Assembly (NCBI GenBank): GCA_000434055.1
Contig: HF999629.1
Span: 1 to 14,582, forward strand
Source: Ruminococcus sp. CAG:488
GTDB lineage: Bacteria > Bacillota > Clostridia > Oscillospirales > Acutalibacteraceae
DNA: 14,582 nucleotides
Reading direction: 5' to 3'
Position numbers and translations under genes: made by a program. The notes under the pieces were generated by a model. That model had not been told where the DNA came from and made no database searches. It was given only the letters and a program-made list of their open reading frames with translations. Each line of letters begins with the position of its first letter. Position 1 is the stretch's first letter. Positions 6,279 through 14,078 of this stretch are shown piece by piece.

Positions 6279-6364
6279 CGAAAAGCTATCTAAACGATAA
6301 CGGTACGGCTGAAATTTATTAAAACATTTTTATTATGACAATAATAAACAGAGGAGGATATATA

Positions 6365-8311
6365 ATGAGTAAAGGAAAGTTTTATATTACGACGGCTATT
6401 GCCTATACCTCACGCAAGCCGCATATCGGCAACAGCTATGAGATCGTAATGACAGACGCAATTGCAAGATACAAGCGATTACAGGGCTACGATGTTTTCT
6501 TCCAGACCGGCACGGACGAGCACGGTCAGAAGATTGAGGAGATCGCCGCCGCAGAGGGTATCACCCCGAAGCAGCATGTTGACCGTGTTGCAGGTGAGAT
6601 CAGAGAAATCTGCGACCTTTTGAACACTACCTACGATAAGTTCATCAGAACGACCGACCCCGACCACGAGAGAGTTATTCAGAAGATTTTTAAAAAGCTC
6701 TACGATCAGGGTGATATCTATAAGGGTCACTATGAGGGAATGTACTGCACCCCCTGCGAGTCCTTCTGGACAGAATCACAGCTCATTGACGGCAAGTGCC
6801 CTGACTGCGGCCGTGAGGTTAAGCCTGCCCGTGAAGAGGCGTATTTCCTCAAGCTTTCAAAATATCAGAAACAGTTAGAGGAATACATTGAGACTAACGA
6901 GAACTTTATCTATCCCGAAAGCCGAAAGAAAGAGATGCTTAATAACTTCATCAAGCCGGGTTTACAGGATCTTTGTGTTTCAAGAACCTCGTTTAAATGG
7001 GGCATTCCTGTTGATTTTGACCCGAAGCACGTTGTTTACGTTTGGCTTGACGCTCTTGCAAACTACATTACGGGTATCGGCTACGATCCCGACGGCTCGA
7101 GTGAGCAGTATAAGAAATACTGGCCTGCCGACGTTCATATAATCGGTAAGGATATTGTCCGTTTCCATACTATTTATTGGCCGATCATGCTTATGGCTCT
7201 CGGAGAGCCGCTTCCTAAGCAGGTTTTCGGACACCCGTGGCTTCTTTTCGGCACCGACAAAATGTCAAAATCAAGAGGCAATGTTATTTATGCCGACGAT
7301 CTTGTTGACCTGTTCGGCGTTGATGCTGTAAGATACTATTTGCTTGCCGAAATGCCCTATGCTTCGGACGGTTCAATCACATACGAAAACATGATCGAAC
7401 GCTACAATGCCGACCTTGCAAACACACTCGGCAATCTCGTTAACAGAACTATCGCCATGACGAATAAGTATTTTGACGGCGTTGTTCAGCCGGGCGACGT
7501 AACCGAGGAGCTTGACGGTGAGTTGAAAGCTCTTGCGGTTGAGACTGTCGGCAAGGTGGACAAGCTTCTTTCGGAATACAGGGTCAGCGATACGCTTGAC
7601 GCAATATTCACGCTTGCAAAGCGCTGCAACAAATACATCGACGAGACAGCCCCGTGGGCACTTGCAAAGGATGAGAGTAAGAAAGCCCGTCTCGGCACCG
7701 TGCTTTACAATTTGCTTGAAAGCATTCGCTTTGTAGCTGTTCTTCTTTCTCCGTTCCTGCCCGAAACATCTGAGAAGATTCTCGCTCAAATTAACACGGA
7801 TATCAAGGATTACGATTCGCTTTCAGCTTTTGGTGCACTCAAGGCAGGCACTGTTGTAGGTAAGGCCGAGCCGCTCTTTGCACGAATTGACGCAAAGGAA
7901 ATGTTAGAGAAGATTGAAGCGAGAGCCAAAGCTGCTCAAGAGGCAGCCAAGGAGGAAAATGCCGAGGTCGAGGAAGCAGAGGGCCTTGCAAAGATTGGTA
8001 TTGAAGATTTTTCTAAGGTTGAGCTTAAGGTTGCGGAAATCAAGGACTGCGAGCCTGTCAAGAAAGCGAAGAAGCTTTTAAAGCTTACGCTTGACGATGG
8101 CAGCAAGACGCCGAGAACCGTTGCGAGCGGAATTGCAAAATGGTACAAGCCAGAGGAGCTTATCGGACACAAGGTAATCGTTGTTTCCAACCTCAAGCCT
8201 GCCGTACTCTGCGGTGTTGAGAGCAACGGAATGATTCTTGCCGCCGACGCAGGCGACGAGGCAAAAGTCGTATTTGTTGACGGCATGCCGAACGGAGCAA
8301 AGATAAGATAA
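6365..8311 (+). CDS. metG: Methionyl-tRNA synthetase with C-terminal tRNA-binding domain
   Basis: 648-residue class I synthetase charging tRNA-Met in the cytoplasm. HIGH-type motif HIGN is at 20-23, and KMSKS at 299-303. The zinc knuckle has Cys128, Cys131, Cys145 and Cys148. The anticodon-binding helical domain follows, with NRTIAM...NKYIDETAPWALAK. After an Ala/Glu-rich linker (about 520-540) comes a Trbp111/EMAPII-like domain of about 105 residues (IGIEDFSKVELKVAEI onward), which aids tRNA binding and dimerisation. The ATG at 6365 is used because AGGAGG (6352-6357) lies 7 bases before it; an earlier in-frame ATG at 6335 has no such site and adds ten non-conserved residues. Expression is controlled by the T-box upstream. 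The TAA stop shares its last base with the next gene's ATG, implying coupled translation. Confidence 0.97.
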   Translation: MSKGKFYITTAIAYTSRKPHIGNSYEIVMTDAIARYKRLQGYDVFFQTGTDEHGQKIEEIAAAEGITPKQHVDRVAGEIREICDLLNTTYDKFIRTTDPDHERVIQKIFKKLYDQGDIYKGHYEGMYCTPCESFWTESQLIDGKCPDCGREVKPAREEAYFLKLSKYQKQLEEYIETNENFIYPESRKKEMLNNFIKPGLQDLCVSRTSFKWGIPVDFDPKHVVYVWLDALANYITGIGYDPDGSSEQYKKYWPADVHIIGKDIVRFHTIYWPIMLMALGEPLPKQVFGHPWLLFGTDKMSKSRGNVIYADDLVDLFGVDAVRYYLLAEMPYASDGSITYENMIERYNADLANTLGNLVNRTIAMTNKYFDGVVQPGDVTEELDGELKALAVETVGKVDKLLSEYRVSDTLDAIFTLAKRCNKYIDETAPWALAKDESKKARLGTVLYNLLESIRFVAVLLSPFLPETSEKILAQINTDIKDYDSLSAFGALKAGTVVGKAEPLFARIDAKEMLEKIEARAKAAQEAAKEENAEVEEAEGLAKIGIEDFSKVELKVAEIKDCEPVKKAKKLLKLTLDDGSKTPRTVASGIAKWYKPEELIGHKVIVVSNLKPAVLCGVESNGMILAADAGDEAKVVFVDGMPNGAKIR

Positions 8312-9078
8312 TGTACCACTCGATTTTTGATACGCACGCCCACTATGATGATGAGAAATTCAATGAGGACAGAGAAGATCTTTTGAAATCTCTGCCCTCA
8401 AAGGGTGTTGTAAATATAATCAACTGCGGCTGTGACCTTGCATCGAGCCTTAAAAGCATTGAATTCTCAGAGGAATATGATTATTTTTATTCTGCCGTAG
8501 GAGTTCATCCGAGCAACATCACGGGCGATTCATATGATGAGCTTCAAAAAATCAGAGAGCTTTATTCGCATCCGAAGTGCGTTGCCGTCGGTGAAATCGG
8601 ATTGGAGTATCACTACGATTTTGTTCCGAAGGATAAACAGCTTGATATTTTTGAAAAGCAGATTATTCTTGCAAACGAGCTTGAACTGCCCGTTATCGTT
8701 CATGACCGTGAAGCGCATGAGGACACAATGAACCTCTTGAAAAGGTACAAGCCAAAGGGCGTTGTGCATTGCTTCTCCGGCAGCGCCGAGATGGCAAAAG
8801 AGGTGCTGAAGCTCGGAATGTATATCGGTCTCGGCGGAGCAGTCACGTTCAAGAATGCACGCAAACCGCTTGAGGTTGCCGAAATCATTCCCGAGGACAG
8901 GCTGCTGCTTGAAACGGACTGTCCGTATATGACGCCTGTGCCGTTCAGAGGCCGGCGTAATTCGTCGGATTTGATTGTGTATTCCGCCGAAAAGCTTGCC
9001 GAGGTCAGACACACGGACACGCAAAAGCTTATAGATACCGCAAACGAAAACGCTCGCAGACTGTTTAAAATTGAATAA
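8311..9078 (+). CDS. TatD-family metal-dependent hydrolase (YcfH/YabD-type putative deoxyribonuclease)
   Basis: 255-residue TIM-barrel amidohydrolase-fold enzyme, full family length. Metal ligands in order: DTHAH with His9 and His11, GEIGLEY with Glu95, IVHDR with His131, HCFSGS with His153, and ETDCPYMTP with Asp203. TatD proteins are reported 3'-5' exonucleases or deoxyribonucleases in several organisms, but the physiological role of the YabD branch is unsettled. The ATG overlaps the metG stop by one base (TAATG) and there is only a weak, distant GGAG upstream, so it probably depends on ribosomes finishing metG. A metG-tatD pairing is common in Firmicutes. A terminator follows 3 bases after the stop. 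Confidence 0.93.
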   Translation: MYHSIFDTHAHYDDEKFNEDREDLLKSLPSKGVVNIINCGCDLASSLKSIEFSEEYDYFYSAVGVHPSNITGDSYDELQKIRELYSHPKCVAVGEIGLEYHYDFVPKDKQLDIFEKQIILANELELPVIVHDREAHEDTMNLLKRYKPKGVVHCFSGSAEMAKEVLKLGMYIGLGGAVTFKNARKPLEVAEIIPEDRLLLETDCPYMTPVPFRGRRNSSDLIVYSAEKLAEVRHTDTQKLIDTANENARRLFKIE

Positions 9079-9080
9079 GC

Positions 9081-9119
9081 AAAGGCTATGACGGGATAAA
9101 AACCTGTCATAGCCTTTTT
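9081..9119 (+). terminator. Intrinsic terminator of metG-tatD operon
   Basis: A 15-base-pair stem with one G-U wobble: the arm 9081-9095 (starting AAAGGCTATGAC) pairs with 9103-9117, loop ATAAAAA, ending in TTTTT (9115-9119). One of the strongest hairpins in the window. Confidence 0.92.
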
Positions 9120-9152
9120 ATAATTGTTTAAACAAAATTTCTGCTGTACTTC

Positions 9153-9172
9153 GGTCGATGTGGGCATCGGCC
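9153..9172. repeat. 8-base-pair hairpin of unknown role in the tatD/dac intergenic region
   Basis: GGTCGATG, loop TGGG, CATCGGCC: eight pairs including one T-G. No T-tract follows on either strand. It is the only notable structure in the middle of the 185-base gap 9079-9263; no gene or promoter is evident there. Confidence 0.4.
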
Positions 9173-9250
9173 TCTACAAAATATTACTTTAATAAGTCTC
9201 ATCGCACCGTGTAAATCCGGAGAAAACCGCTGCTGTGTTTTTATTGCTGC

Positions 9251-9268
9251 AGTGATTAAACGATCACT
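9251..9268 (-). terminator. Weak candidate terminator overlapping the carboxypeptidase stop
   Basis: AGTGAT/ATCACT arms (9251-9256, 9263-9268) with a six-base loop span the stop codon. Only an A-rich tract follows in the direction of transcription, so termination here is doubtful. Confidence 0.25.
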
Positions 9269-10232
9269 TAATCCGTCCGTACAAATCAAGCGTAGCGGCA
9301 CAGCGTGAATTATCGTCCTTGCATCCTGTTACAATGATTATATATTCTTTGCTGTTCTTCTCGAAAACCGATATCAAGCAATAGCCTGCACTGTCGGTTG
9401 TACCTGTTTTGCCGCCGACAAAGTCCTTGCAATAGTAGGGGCTTTTCGGGTCAATGAGCTTAATATGATTTTTCCACGTTATGCTTCCGCCTGCGGCAAA
9501 GGTTACTTTCGTCTCTTTAATGGAAATTATCTTCTTAATGCTTGGATTTTTAATGGCATATTTTGTCAGAGTCAGAAGATCCGCCGTGGTGGTGTACTGA
9601 TTCTTGCTGTCCCAGCCGTCGGGTGTTTCAAACCGGCTGTCCGTCATGCCGATTTCTTTAGCGGTTTGATTCATCAGCTCGCAGAAATATGCGATCGCCT
9701 GCTTGTCGCTGAGCTTATTGTTCGGACGAAGCTGACGTGCCGTGCCGACAGCTATGGTGTAAGCCGCATCGTTGCCCGACATCAGCAAAAGTCCTGTCAA
9801 CAGGTCGTAAAGAGTCAGCATGTTGCCCTTTTGAATAAGGCACAGGCTGGATTCGGGCTGAACCATGTCCTGCTCCGAACCGACGGTGAATTTTGCATCG
9901 GGCTTGACGTATTTGAGTGCCGTGCAAGCGGTCAGAAATTTCGTCATGCTCGCAGGATAAATGCGCTTGTCAATGTTTTTCTGCTGACTGAACCTGTCCG
10001 TGTCAACGCAGTATGTGAGTGCTGTCTTGTACGGGTCGGCAGGCGTTTTTGTCGTGGCTGCGGCCGTTGCAGATACTGCGGTTAAGCCGGTAGTTGCCGG
10101 AACAGTCGCGGAGCTTGCCTGATCGGAAAGTGCCGTAATATCATTTGAATATGTCCTTTTTGTCTGACAGGAAGTCAGCATTATAATTGCCGCAGCGAGC
10201 AAAATTGCAGACAGCCTTTTTGGTATTTTCAT
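9264..10232 (-). CDS. Serine-type D-Ala-D-Ala carboxypeptidase (S11, DacF-like), predicted lipoprotein
   Basis: 322-residue penicillin-binding protein of peptidase family S11, which trims the terminal D-alanine from peptidoglycan stem peptides outside the membrane. The N-terminus has a basic start, a hydrophobic stretch and lipobox LTSC (19-22), so Cys22 should be lipidated. A Ser/Thr/Ala-rich linker (about 30-66) follows. Catalytic motifs are SMTK (95-98, nucleophile Ser95, Lys98), SGN (152-154) and KTG (275-277). The protein ends soon after the KTG strand: the beta-rich C-terminal domain and amphipathic anchor of PBP5-type enzymes are missing, consistent with membrane attachment by lipid instead. 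Ribosome binding site AAAGGAAAG lies 5 bases before the ATG. It is monocistronic, between a neighbour converging on its 3' end and one diverging from its 5' end. Confidence 0.93.
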   Translation of the reverse strand: MKIPKRLSAILLAAAIIMLTSCQTKRTYSNDITALSDQASSATVPATTGLTAVSATAAATTKTPADPYKTALTYCVDTDRFSQQKNIDKRIYPASMTKFLTACTALKYVKPDAKFTVGSEQDMVQPESSLCLIQKGNMLTLYDLLTGLLLMSGNDAAYTIAVGTARQLRPNNKLSDKQAIAYFCELMNQTAKEIGMTDSRFETPDGWDSKNQYTTTADLLTLTKYAIKNPSIKKIISIKETKVTFAAGGSITWKNHIKLIDPKSPYYCKDFVGGKTGTTDSAGYCLISVFEKNSKEYIIIVTGCKDDNSRCAATLDLYGRIK

Positions 10233-10262
10233 GGAATCTTTCCTTTGATAAGCTTTTTGAAT

Positions 10263-10291
10263 ATTATAATATCGTTTTGCTTTTCAGTCAA
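10263..10291 (-). promoter_or_regulatory. Sigma-A promoter of the carboxypeptidase gene
   Basis: On the minus strand TTGACT (10291-10286), a 17-base spacer and perfect TATAAT (10268-10263), 31 bases before the start codon at 10232. Confidence 0.8.
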
Positions 10292-10349
10292 TAAAATTAT
10301 ATATACGGACAACATTTTTGAGTTTTAAAAAAGCTTTATCAACAAGTGA

Positions 10350-10378
10350 TTGAACAATTGCTGATATTATGATAGAAT
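10350..10378 (+). promoter_or_regulatory. Promoter of the GH127-like gene
   Basis: TTGAAC (10350-10355), 17-base spacer, TAGAAT (10373-10378) with an upstream TG (extended -10), the same architecture as the GRE operon promoter. It is divergent from the carboxypeptidase promoter, with 58 AT-rich bases between the two -35 elements. No sugar-regulator palindrome was seen. Confidence 0.6.
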
Positions 10379-10428
10379 AATATTTATAAATCCGCAAAAC
10401 AGAATGAAATTATCATGAGGTGATTGCA

Positions 10429-12099
10429 ATGTATGAGAAATTTGACCCGATAAACAGTGCAAAACTGGTCCATCATTACATAACGAATATGTGCGACAAG
10501 GCTTATGACAACCTGCCATATTGGTTGCTTCTCCCAAATAAAAAGCCTGCCGAAGCGGCGCATTGCCGTGTTGACGATGCCGAGCTTGTCGGATCATGGT
10601 ATGAGGGCTTGACAAGCGCAATGCTTATGCTTAACACAAACGAGGGTGATGATGTTAAGCAGTCACTGCGCCGTCATCTTATGAAATCATGGGGCGAGCA
10701 CGGACTGCGCTTCTGCGAGAAATATCCGTGGACGCACACGGTTCATGCGTCTTTTCACGAAATGGGATATATTCTGCCTGCGCTTAATATGATTACCGAG
10801 GAATATCCGGAGGATGAGGAGGCGGAAAAACGTGCATCCGAGCTTGTGCGCGGTATGCGTTCACTTGTGATCGAGCGCAAGGTGTGTACCTTCTGGTCGG
10901 GTGATTATGACGAGGACGAGCCGCTTTACGAATTTCCTAACGATGTTTATTTAAAAGAAGGCGGATTTGACCTTACCCGGCATACGGGTAGGGGAGAGCA
11001 GGTGATTCGCAATGCCGTTTCTTTGCAGGCGCTTGTCCGCCGGTACGAGTTAAAGGGAGACGAGGTTGCGCTTGACCTTGCAAGAGGTATTGCTAATTAT
11101 GTCCTCGATTCCTCAAGATATTTCAACTATAAAAAGGAGTTTTTCGGACACGTTCATTCGGCAATGTGGTTTGCGTGCGGAGTTGTGAAGCTCGGCAGAC
11201 TCACAAACGAGGAAAGATATATTAAAGACGGCAAAGCAATTTACGATTATGTACGTTCGCTTTCTTCGGACTTTGGCTGGGTGCCCGAGTATGCGCAGTG
11301 GCATCCCGTTGAGGAGGAGCACTGCGAAACTTGCTGTATCAGGGATATGATAGTCTGTGCCGATGAGCTTATCAAGTGCGGTTATGAGGAGTATTGGAAT
11401 GATATGAATCTCTTTGCACGCAATCAGCTTATGGAAAATCAGGTTAAATACACGGGCTACGTCGAGTGCGACAATTCAAGACCTGATGCGGACGGAGTGA
11501 CATATCATGACATTGATAAGCGCATGATCGGAGGATTTACGGGCGGAAGTGAGCCTAATTCGATTTCGCTTTCACGTTTTCGTTCGATTGCCGGCTGTTG
11601 CGTCGGCACGGCTCCCGTGGCGCTGAAAACCGTGTGGGACAATGCAATAACGGAGAATGACGGGGTTCTGACGGTCAATATTCCCTGCGACAAGGAAACC
11701 GCCGAGCTTAAAATGGAATCATTTATTCCTAATGATGGCATAATTTGCCTTACGGCAAAAAAAGCGTGCAAAGCAGGCTTCCGCAGGTACGATTGGATGC
11801 GTGATATATCGGTTACTCTCAACGGCGAAGAAATTGAGGGCACATTTGCGGAAATGAAAGAGGGGGACGTTCTCCGGCTTACGTTTGATATCGAGACTGT
11901 TGCGAAGAAAGAAACGGTGCGAGGAATTGAGTTTACGGTTTATTGGCGCGGATGTGATGTCGTTGATTTGATGCCGAGAGGGGAGCATGTCAGACTTTAT
12001 CAGCGTGATCTCTCCAAGCCGAAATACTATCCGACACCGGAGGATGTTGCATATACCGGAGCGGCAAATTACGGACCGACCCAGCAAACAAAAAAGTAA
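10429..12099 (+). CDS. GH127/DUF1680-like putative glycoside hydrolase (beta-L-arabinofuranosidase superfamily)
   Basis: 556 residues, no signal peptide or membrane segment, so cytoplasmic. The best functional clue is a Glu-x-Cys (Glu300, Cys302 in HCETCC) and a Cys-Cys pair (Cys390, Cys391 in AGCCVGT), 88 residues apart. In the GH127 enzyme HypBA1 the equivalent Glu-x-Cys and Cys-Cys bind zinc, the first Cys of the pair being the nucleophile. Helical repeats typical of (alpha/alpha)6 barrels surround this, including NAVSLQALVRRYELKGDEVALDLA (about 196-219) and DDAELVGSWYEGL. The last 140 residues look beta-rich, as in the family's C-terminal sandwich. It is about 100 residues shorter than HypBA1 and the N-terminus is not familiar. 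The ATG at 10429 is chosen because GAGGTGAT (10417-10424) precedes it by 4 bases; the in-frame GTG at 10420 lies inside that site. No transporter or other glycosidase is adjacent; substrate unproven. Confidence 0.72.
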   Translation: MYEKFDPINSAKLVHHYITNMCDKAYDNLPYWLLLPNKKPAEAAHCRVDDAELVGSWYEGLTSAMLMLNTNEGDDVKQSLRRHLMKSWGEHGLRFCEKYPWTHTVHASFHEMGYILPALNMITEEYPEDEEAEKRASELVRGMRSLVIERKVCTFWSGDYDEDEPLYEFPNDVYLKEGGFDLTRHTGRGEQVIRNAVSLQALVRRYELKGDEVALDLARGIANYVLDSSRYFNYKKEFFGHVHSAMWFACGVVKLGRLTNEERYIKDGKAIYDYVRSLSSDFGWVPEYAQWHPVEEEHCETCCIRDMIVCADELIKCGYEEYWNDMNLFARNQLMENQVKYTGYVECDNSRPDADGVTYHDIDKRMIGGFTGGSEPNSISLSRFRSIAGCCVGTAPVALKTVWDNAITENDGVLTVNIPCDKETAELKMESFIPNDGIICLTAKKACKAGFRRYDWMRDISVTLNGEEIEGTFAEMKEGDVLRLTFDIETVAKKETVRGIEFTVYWRGCDVVDLMPRGEHVRLYQRDLSKPKYYPTPEDVAYTGAANYGPTQQTKK

Positions 12100-12118
12100 T
12101 ACATAGAATTATATATAT

Positions 12119-12151
12119 AAAAAAGACATTCCTTTTTTCGGGAATGTCTTT
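12119..12151. terminator. Bidirectional terminator between GH127-like gene and proS
   Basis: AAAGACATTCC (12122-12132) pairs with GGAATGTCTTT (12141-12151), loop of eight. On the minus strand the stem is followed by six T residues (A-run 12119-12124), making it the terminator of acpP-proS. On the plus strand the T-run is shorter, but it is the only candidate terminator for the GH127-like gene ending at 12099. Confidence 0.85.
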
Positions 12152-12166
12152 AATATTATCGCTGAA

Positions 12167-13603
12167 TCAATATGCCTTGCCCCAATAGAGCATGTGCTTT
12201 GCAGGCTTGCCGCAACAAACACAGGTATCGCTGAGGTGCTCCTGCTCGAACGGAATACAACGTGATGTTATTCCAAGCTCGTCTTTGAGCTTATCCTCGC
12301 ACTCACGGTCGCCGCACCACATGGCTTTGATAAAACCGGGCTTGTTGTCTGCAATATCTTTGAGCTCTGCATAGTCCCTTGCGGTGAAGGTCATTGCCGC
12401 TCTTCGGTCAATAGCCTTCTGATAAAGACCGTCACGGACAGCCTCAAGCAATTCGGGGATCTTTGATTCAAGCTCATCAAGTGAAACAAAAATTTTCTCA
12501 CCGTTATCACGACGAACAACAACACAGCGGTTGTTTTCGATATCCTTAGGACCGATTTCAAGACGAAGCGGAACACCCTTCATCTCATATTCCGAAAACT
12601 TCCAGCCGGCGCTGTTGTCGGAGTTGTCAAGCTTAACTCGGCAAACGCTTGCGAGCTTATTCTTCAGCTCGTTAGCCTTATCGAGAACACCCTCCTTATG
12701 GGAGGCGATGGGAATGATAACAAGTTGAATCGGAGCGACCGCCGGCGGAAGAACAAGTCCGTTGTCATCACCGTGTGTCATAATGATAGCACCGATAAGA
12801 CGTGTTGTTGTTCCCCATGAGGTCTGGAACGGATGATGAAGCTTGTTATCCTTGCCTGTAAACTGAATGTCAAACGCCTTTGCAAAGCCGTCGCCGAAAT
12901 AGTGCGATGTGCCGCTCTGAAGAGCCTTGCCGTCATGCATGAGAGCTTCGATGGTGTATGTATCCTCGGCTCCGGCGAAACGTTCTTTTGCAGTCTTAAC
13001 GCCCTTTACAACCGGCATTGCAAGATATTTCTCGCAGAACTCGGCATATACGTTGAGCATTCGGATTGTTTCCTCCTGAGCCTCCTCGGCCGTTGCATGA
13101 ATCGTGTGACCCTCCTGCCAAAGAAATTCTCTTGTACGCAGGAAAGGACGTGTTGTCTTTTCCCAGCGAACAACGCTTACCCACTGATTGTAGAGCTTAG
13201 GAAGATCTCTGTATGAATGAACGATGTTTGCGTAATGCTCACAGAAAAGAGTCTCCGACGTGGGTCTGACGCAAAGTCTTTCCTCAAGCTTCTCGCTGCC
13301 GCCGTGGGTTACCCACGCAACCTCGGGAGCGAAGCCTTCAACGTGATCCTTTTCTTTTTCAAGCAGGCTTTCGGGAATGAACATGGGCATACATACATTC
13401 TCATGTCCTGTTGCCTTGAACATACTGTCCATAATGTGCTGAATGTTTTCCCAAATCGCATAGCCGTAGGGTCTGATAACCATGCAACCCTTAACGCTTG
13501 TGTATTCGCAAAGCTCGGCTTTTTTTACAACGTCTGTGTACCATTTTGCAAAATCCTCGTCCATTGACGTGATTTCTTCAACCATTTTTTTCTGCTGTGC
13601 CAA
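12167..13603 (-). CDS. proS: Prolyl-tRNA synthetase, short eukaryote/archaeal-type without editing domain
   Basis: 478-residue class II synthetase charging tRNA-Pro. The class II core shows motif 2 around VRWEKTTRPFLRTREFLWQEGH (145-166). VRPTSE (112-117) is followed directly by the rest of the core with no INS editing insertion, so Ala-tRNA-Pro clearance must come from elsewhere if at all. The C-terminal zinc-binding domain has Cys435, Cys449, Cys461, Cys463 and Cys464 and ends in the family's Tyr (GKAY). The start is the TTG at 13603: homologues begin with the MAxxKKMVExITSM segment, and AAAGGCGG is 8 bases before it, whereas the internal ATG at 13585 has no ribosome binding site. It lies 21 bases after acpP and shares its promoter. 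Confidence 0.95.
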   Translation of the reverse strand: MAQQKKMVEEITSMDEDFAKWYTDVVKKAELCEYTSVKGCMVIRPYGYAIWENIQHIMDSMFKATGHENVCMPMFIPESLLEKEKDHVEGFAPEVAWVTHGGSEKLEERLCVRPTSETLFCEHYANIVHSYRDLPKLYNQWVSVVRWEKTTRPFLRTREFLWQEGHTIHATAEEAQEETIRMLNVYAEFCEKYLAMPVVKGVKTAKERFAGAEDTYTIEALMHDGKALQSGTSHYFGDGFAKAFDIQFTGKDNKLHHPFQTSWGTTTRLIGAIIMTHGDDNGLVLPPAVAPIQLVIIPIASHKEGVLDKANELKNKLASVCRVKLDNSDNSAGWKFSEYEMKGVPLRLEIGPKDIENNRCVVVRRDNGEKIFVSLDELESKIPELLEAVRDGLYQKAIDRRAAMTFTARDYAELKDIADNKPGFIKAMWCGDRECEDKLKDELGITSRCIPFEQEHLSDTCVCCGKPAKHMLYWGKAY

Positions 13604-13624
13604 TTTAACTACCGCCTTTAATTA

Positions 13625-13861
13625 TTATTCGTGATCCTCAATATATCTTACTGCGTCGTCAACCGTTCTCATTTCTTCAACTGCCTCGTCGGGAATTTCA
13701 ACATGGAACTCGTCCTCAATGCTCATAACAAGGTCAACAATGTCGAGACTGTCGGCGCCGAGATCATCGATAATGTCGCTGTCGGGGCGGATATCATCCT
13801 CGTCGATTTCAAGCTGTTCGGCTATTATCTTTTGCAGTCTTTCGAATACTGATACTGACAT
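13625..13861 (-). CDS. acpP: Acyl carrier protein
   Basis: 78-residue, strongly acidic carrier of fatty-acyl chains in type II fatty acid synthesis. The 4'-phosphopantetheine attachment site is Ser38 in DDLGADSLDIVDLV (32-45), followed by the acidic recognition helix and EDEFHVEIPDEA. The ATG at 13861 is chosen since ACPs begin about 35-38 residues before this serine and GGAGG lies 10 bases upstream; an in-frame ATG at 13897 would precede that ribosome binding site and fall at the predicted transcription start. It is first in a two-gene transcript with proS, unlike the common fab-cluster context. The coenzyme A genes at 4465-5867 feed the same cofactor, though they are not linked. Confidence 0.95.
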   Translation of the reverse strand: MSVSVFERLQKIIAEQLEIDEDDIRPDSDIIDDLGADSLDIVDLVMSIEDEFHVEIPDEAVEEMRTVDDAVRYIEDHE

Positions 13862-13893
13862 AGATAGAACTCCTCCAAAATAATTTATTTTAT

Positions 13894-13913
13894 ACACTAA
13901 AAGATATTAGTGT
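13894..13913. promoter_or_regulatory. Palindromic candidate operator over the acpP -10 and start site
   Basis: ACACTAA (13894-13900) and TTAGTGT (13907-13913) form a perfect inverted repeat with a six-base centre. It covers the -10 element and transcription start of acpP, a placement typical for a repressor. The arm order is the reverse of the Bacillus FapR site, so the regulator is not identified. Confidence 0.45.
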
Positions 13914-13932
13914 TATTTTATGATTTTGTCAA
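13904..13932 (-). promoter_or_regulatory. Strong sigma-A promoter of acpP-proS
   Basis: On the minus strand a perfect TTGACA (13932-13927), 17-base spacer and TAATAT (13909-13904). Transcription should start near 13897, giving a leader of about 36 bases. Confidence 0.82.
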
Positions 13933-14036
13933 TAGACTTTTCACAAATTATTTATAATTTCGCTTGTTTTTTTCTTTTTCGGGACATGGGAAAGAAAAAA
14001 TGCATATGAAAAGCCGAAATGAATATTTTGCTAAAA

Positions 14037-14076
14037 GTAAAGGCATTTTACTTTACGACAAGCATTTCAACTTGTC
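14037..14076. repeat. Two abutting hairpins upstream of the box array
   Basis: GTAAAG (14037-14042) pairs with CTTTAC (14051-14056), and immediately next GACAAG (14057-14062) pairs with CTTGTC (14071-14076). Both loops are 8 bases and contain CATTT. The preceding stretch 13933-14036 is AT-rich with a weak T-rich/A-rich inverted repeat and no visible gene. Confidence 0.5.
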
Positions 14077-14078
14077 AC

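Noticed and set aside
10247..10340. AAGCTTTTT/AAAAAGCTT inverted pair flanking the divergent dac and GH127 promoters
   Set aside because: Low-complexity AT-rich nine-mers are expected by chance in such a region.
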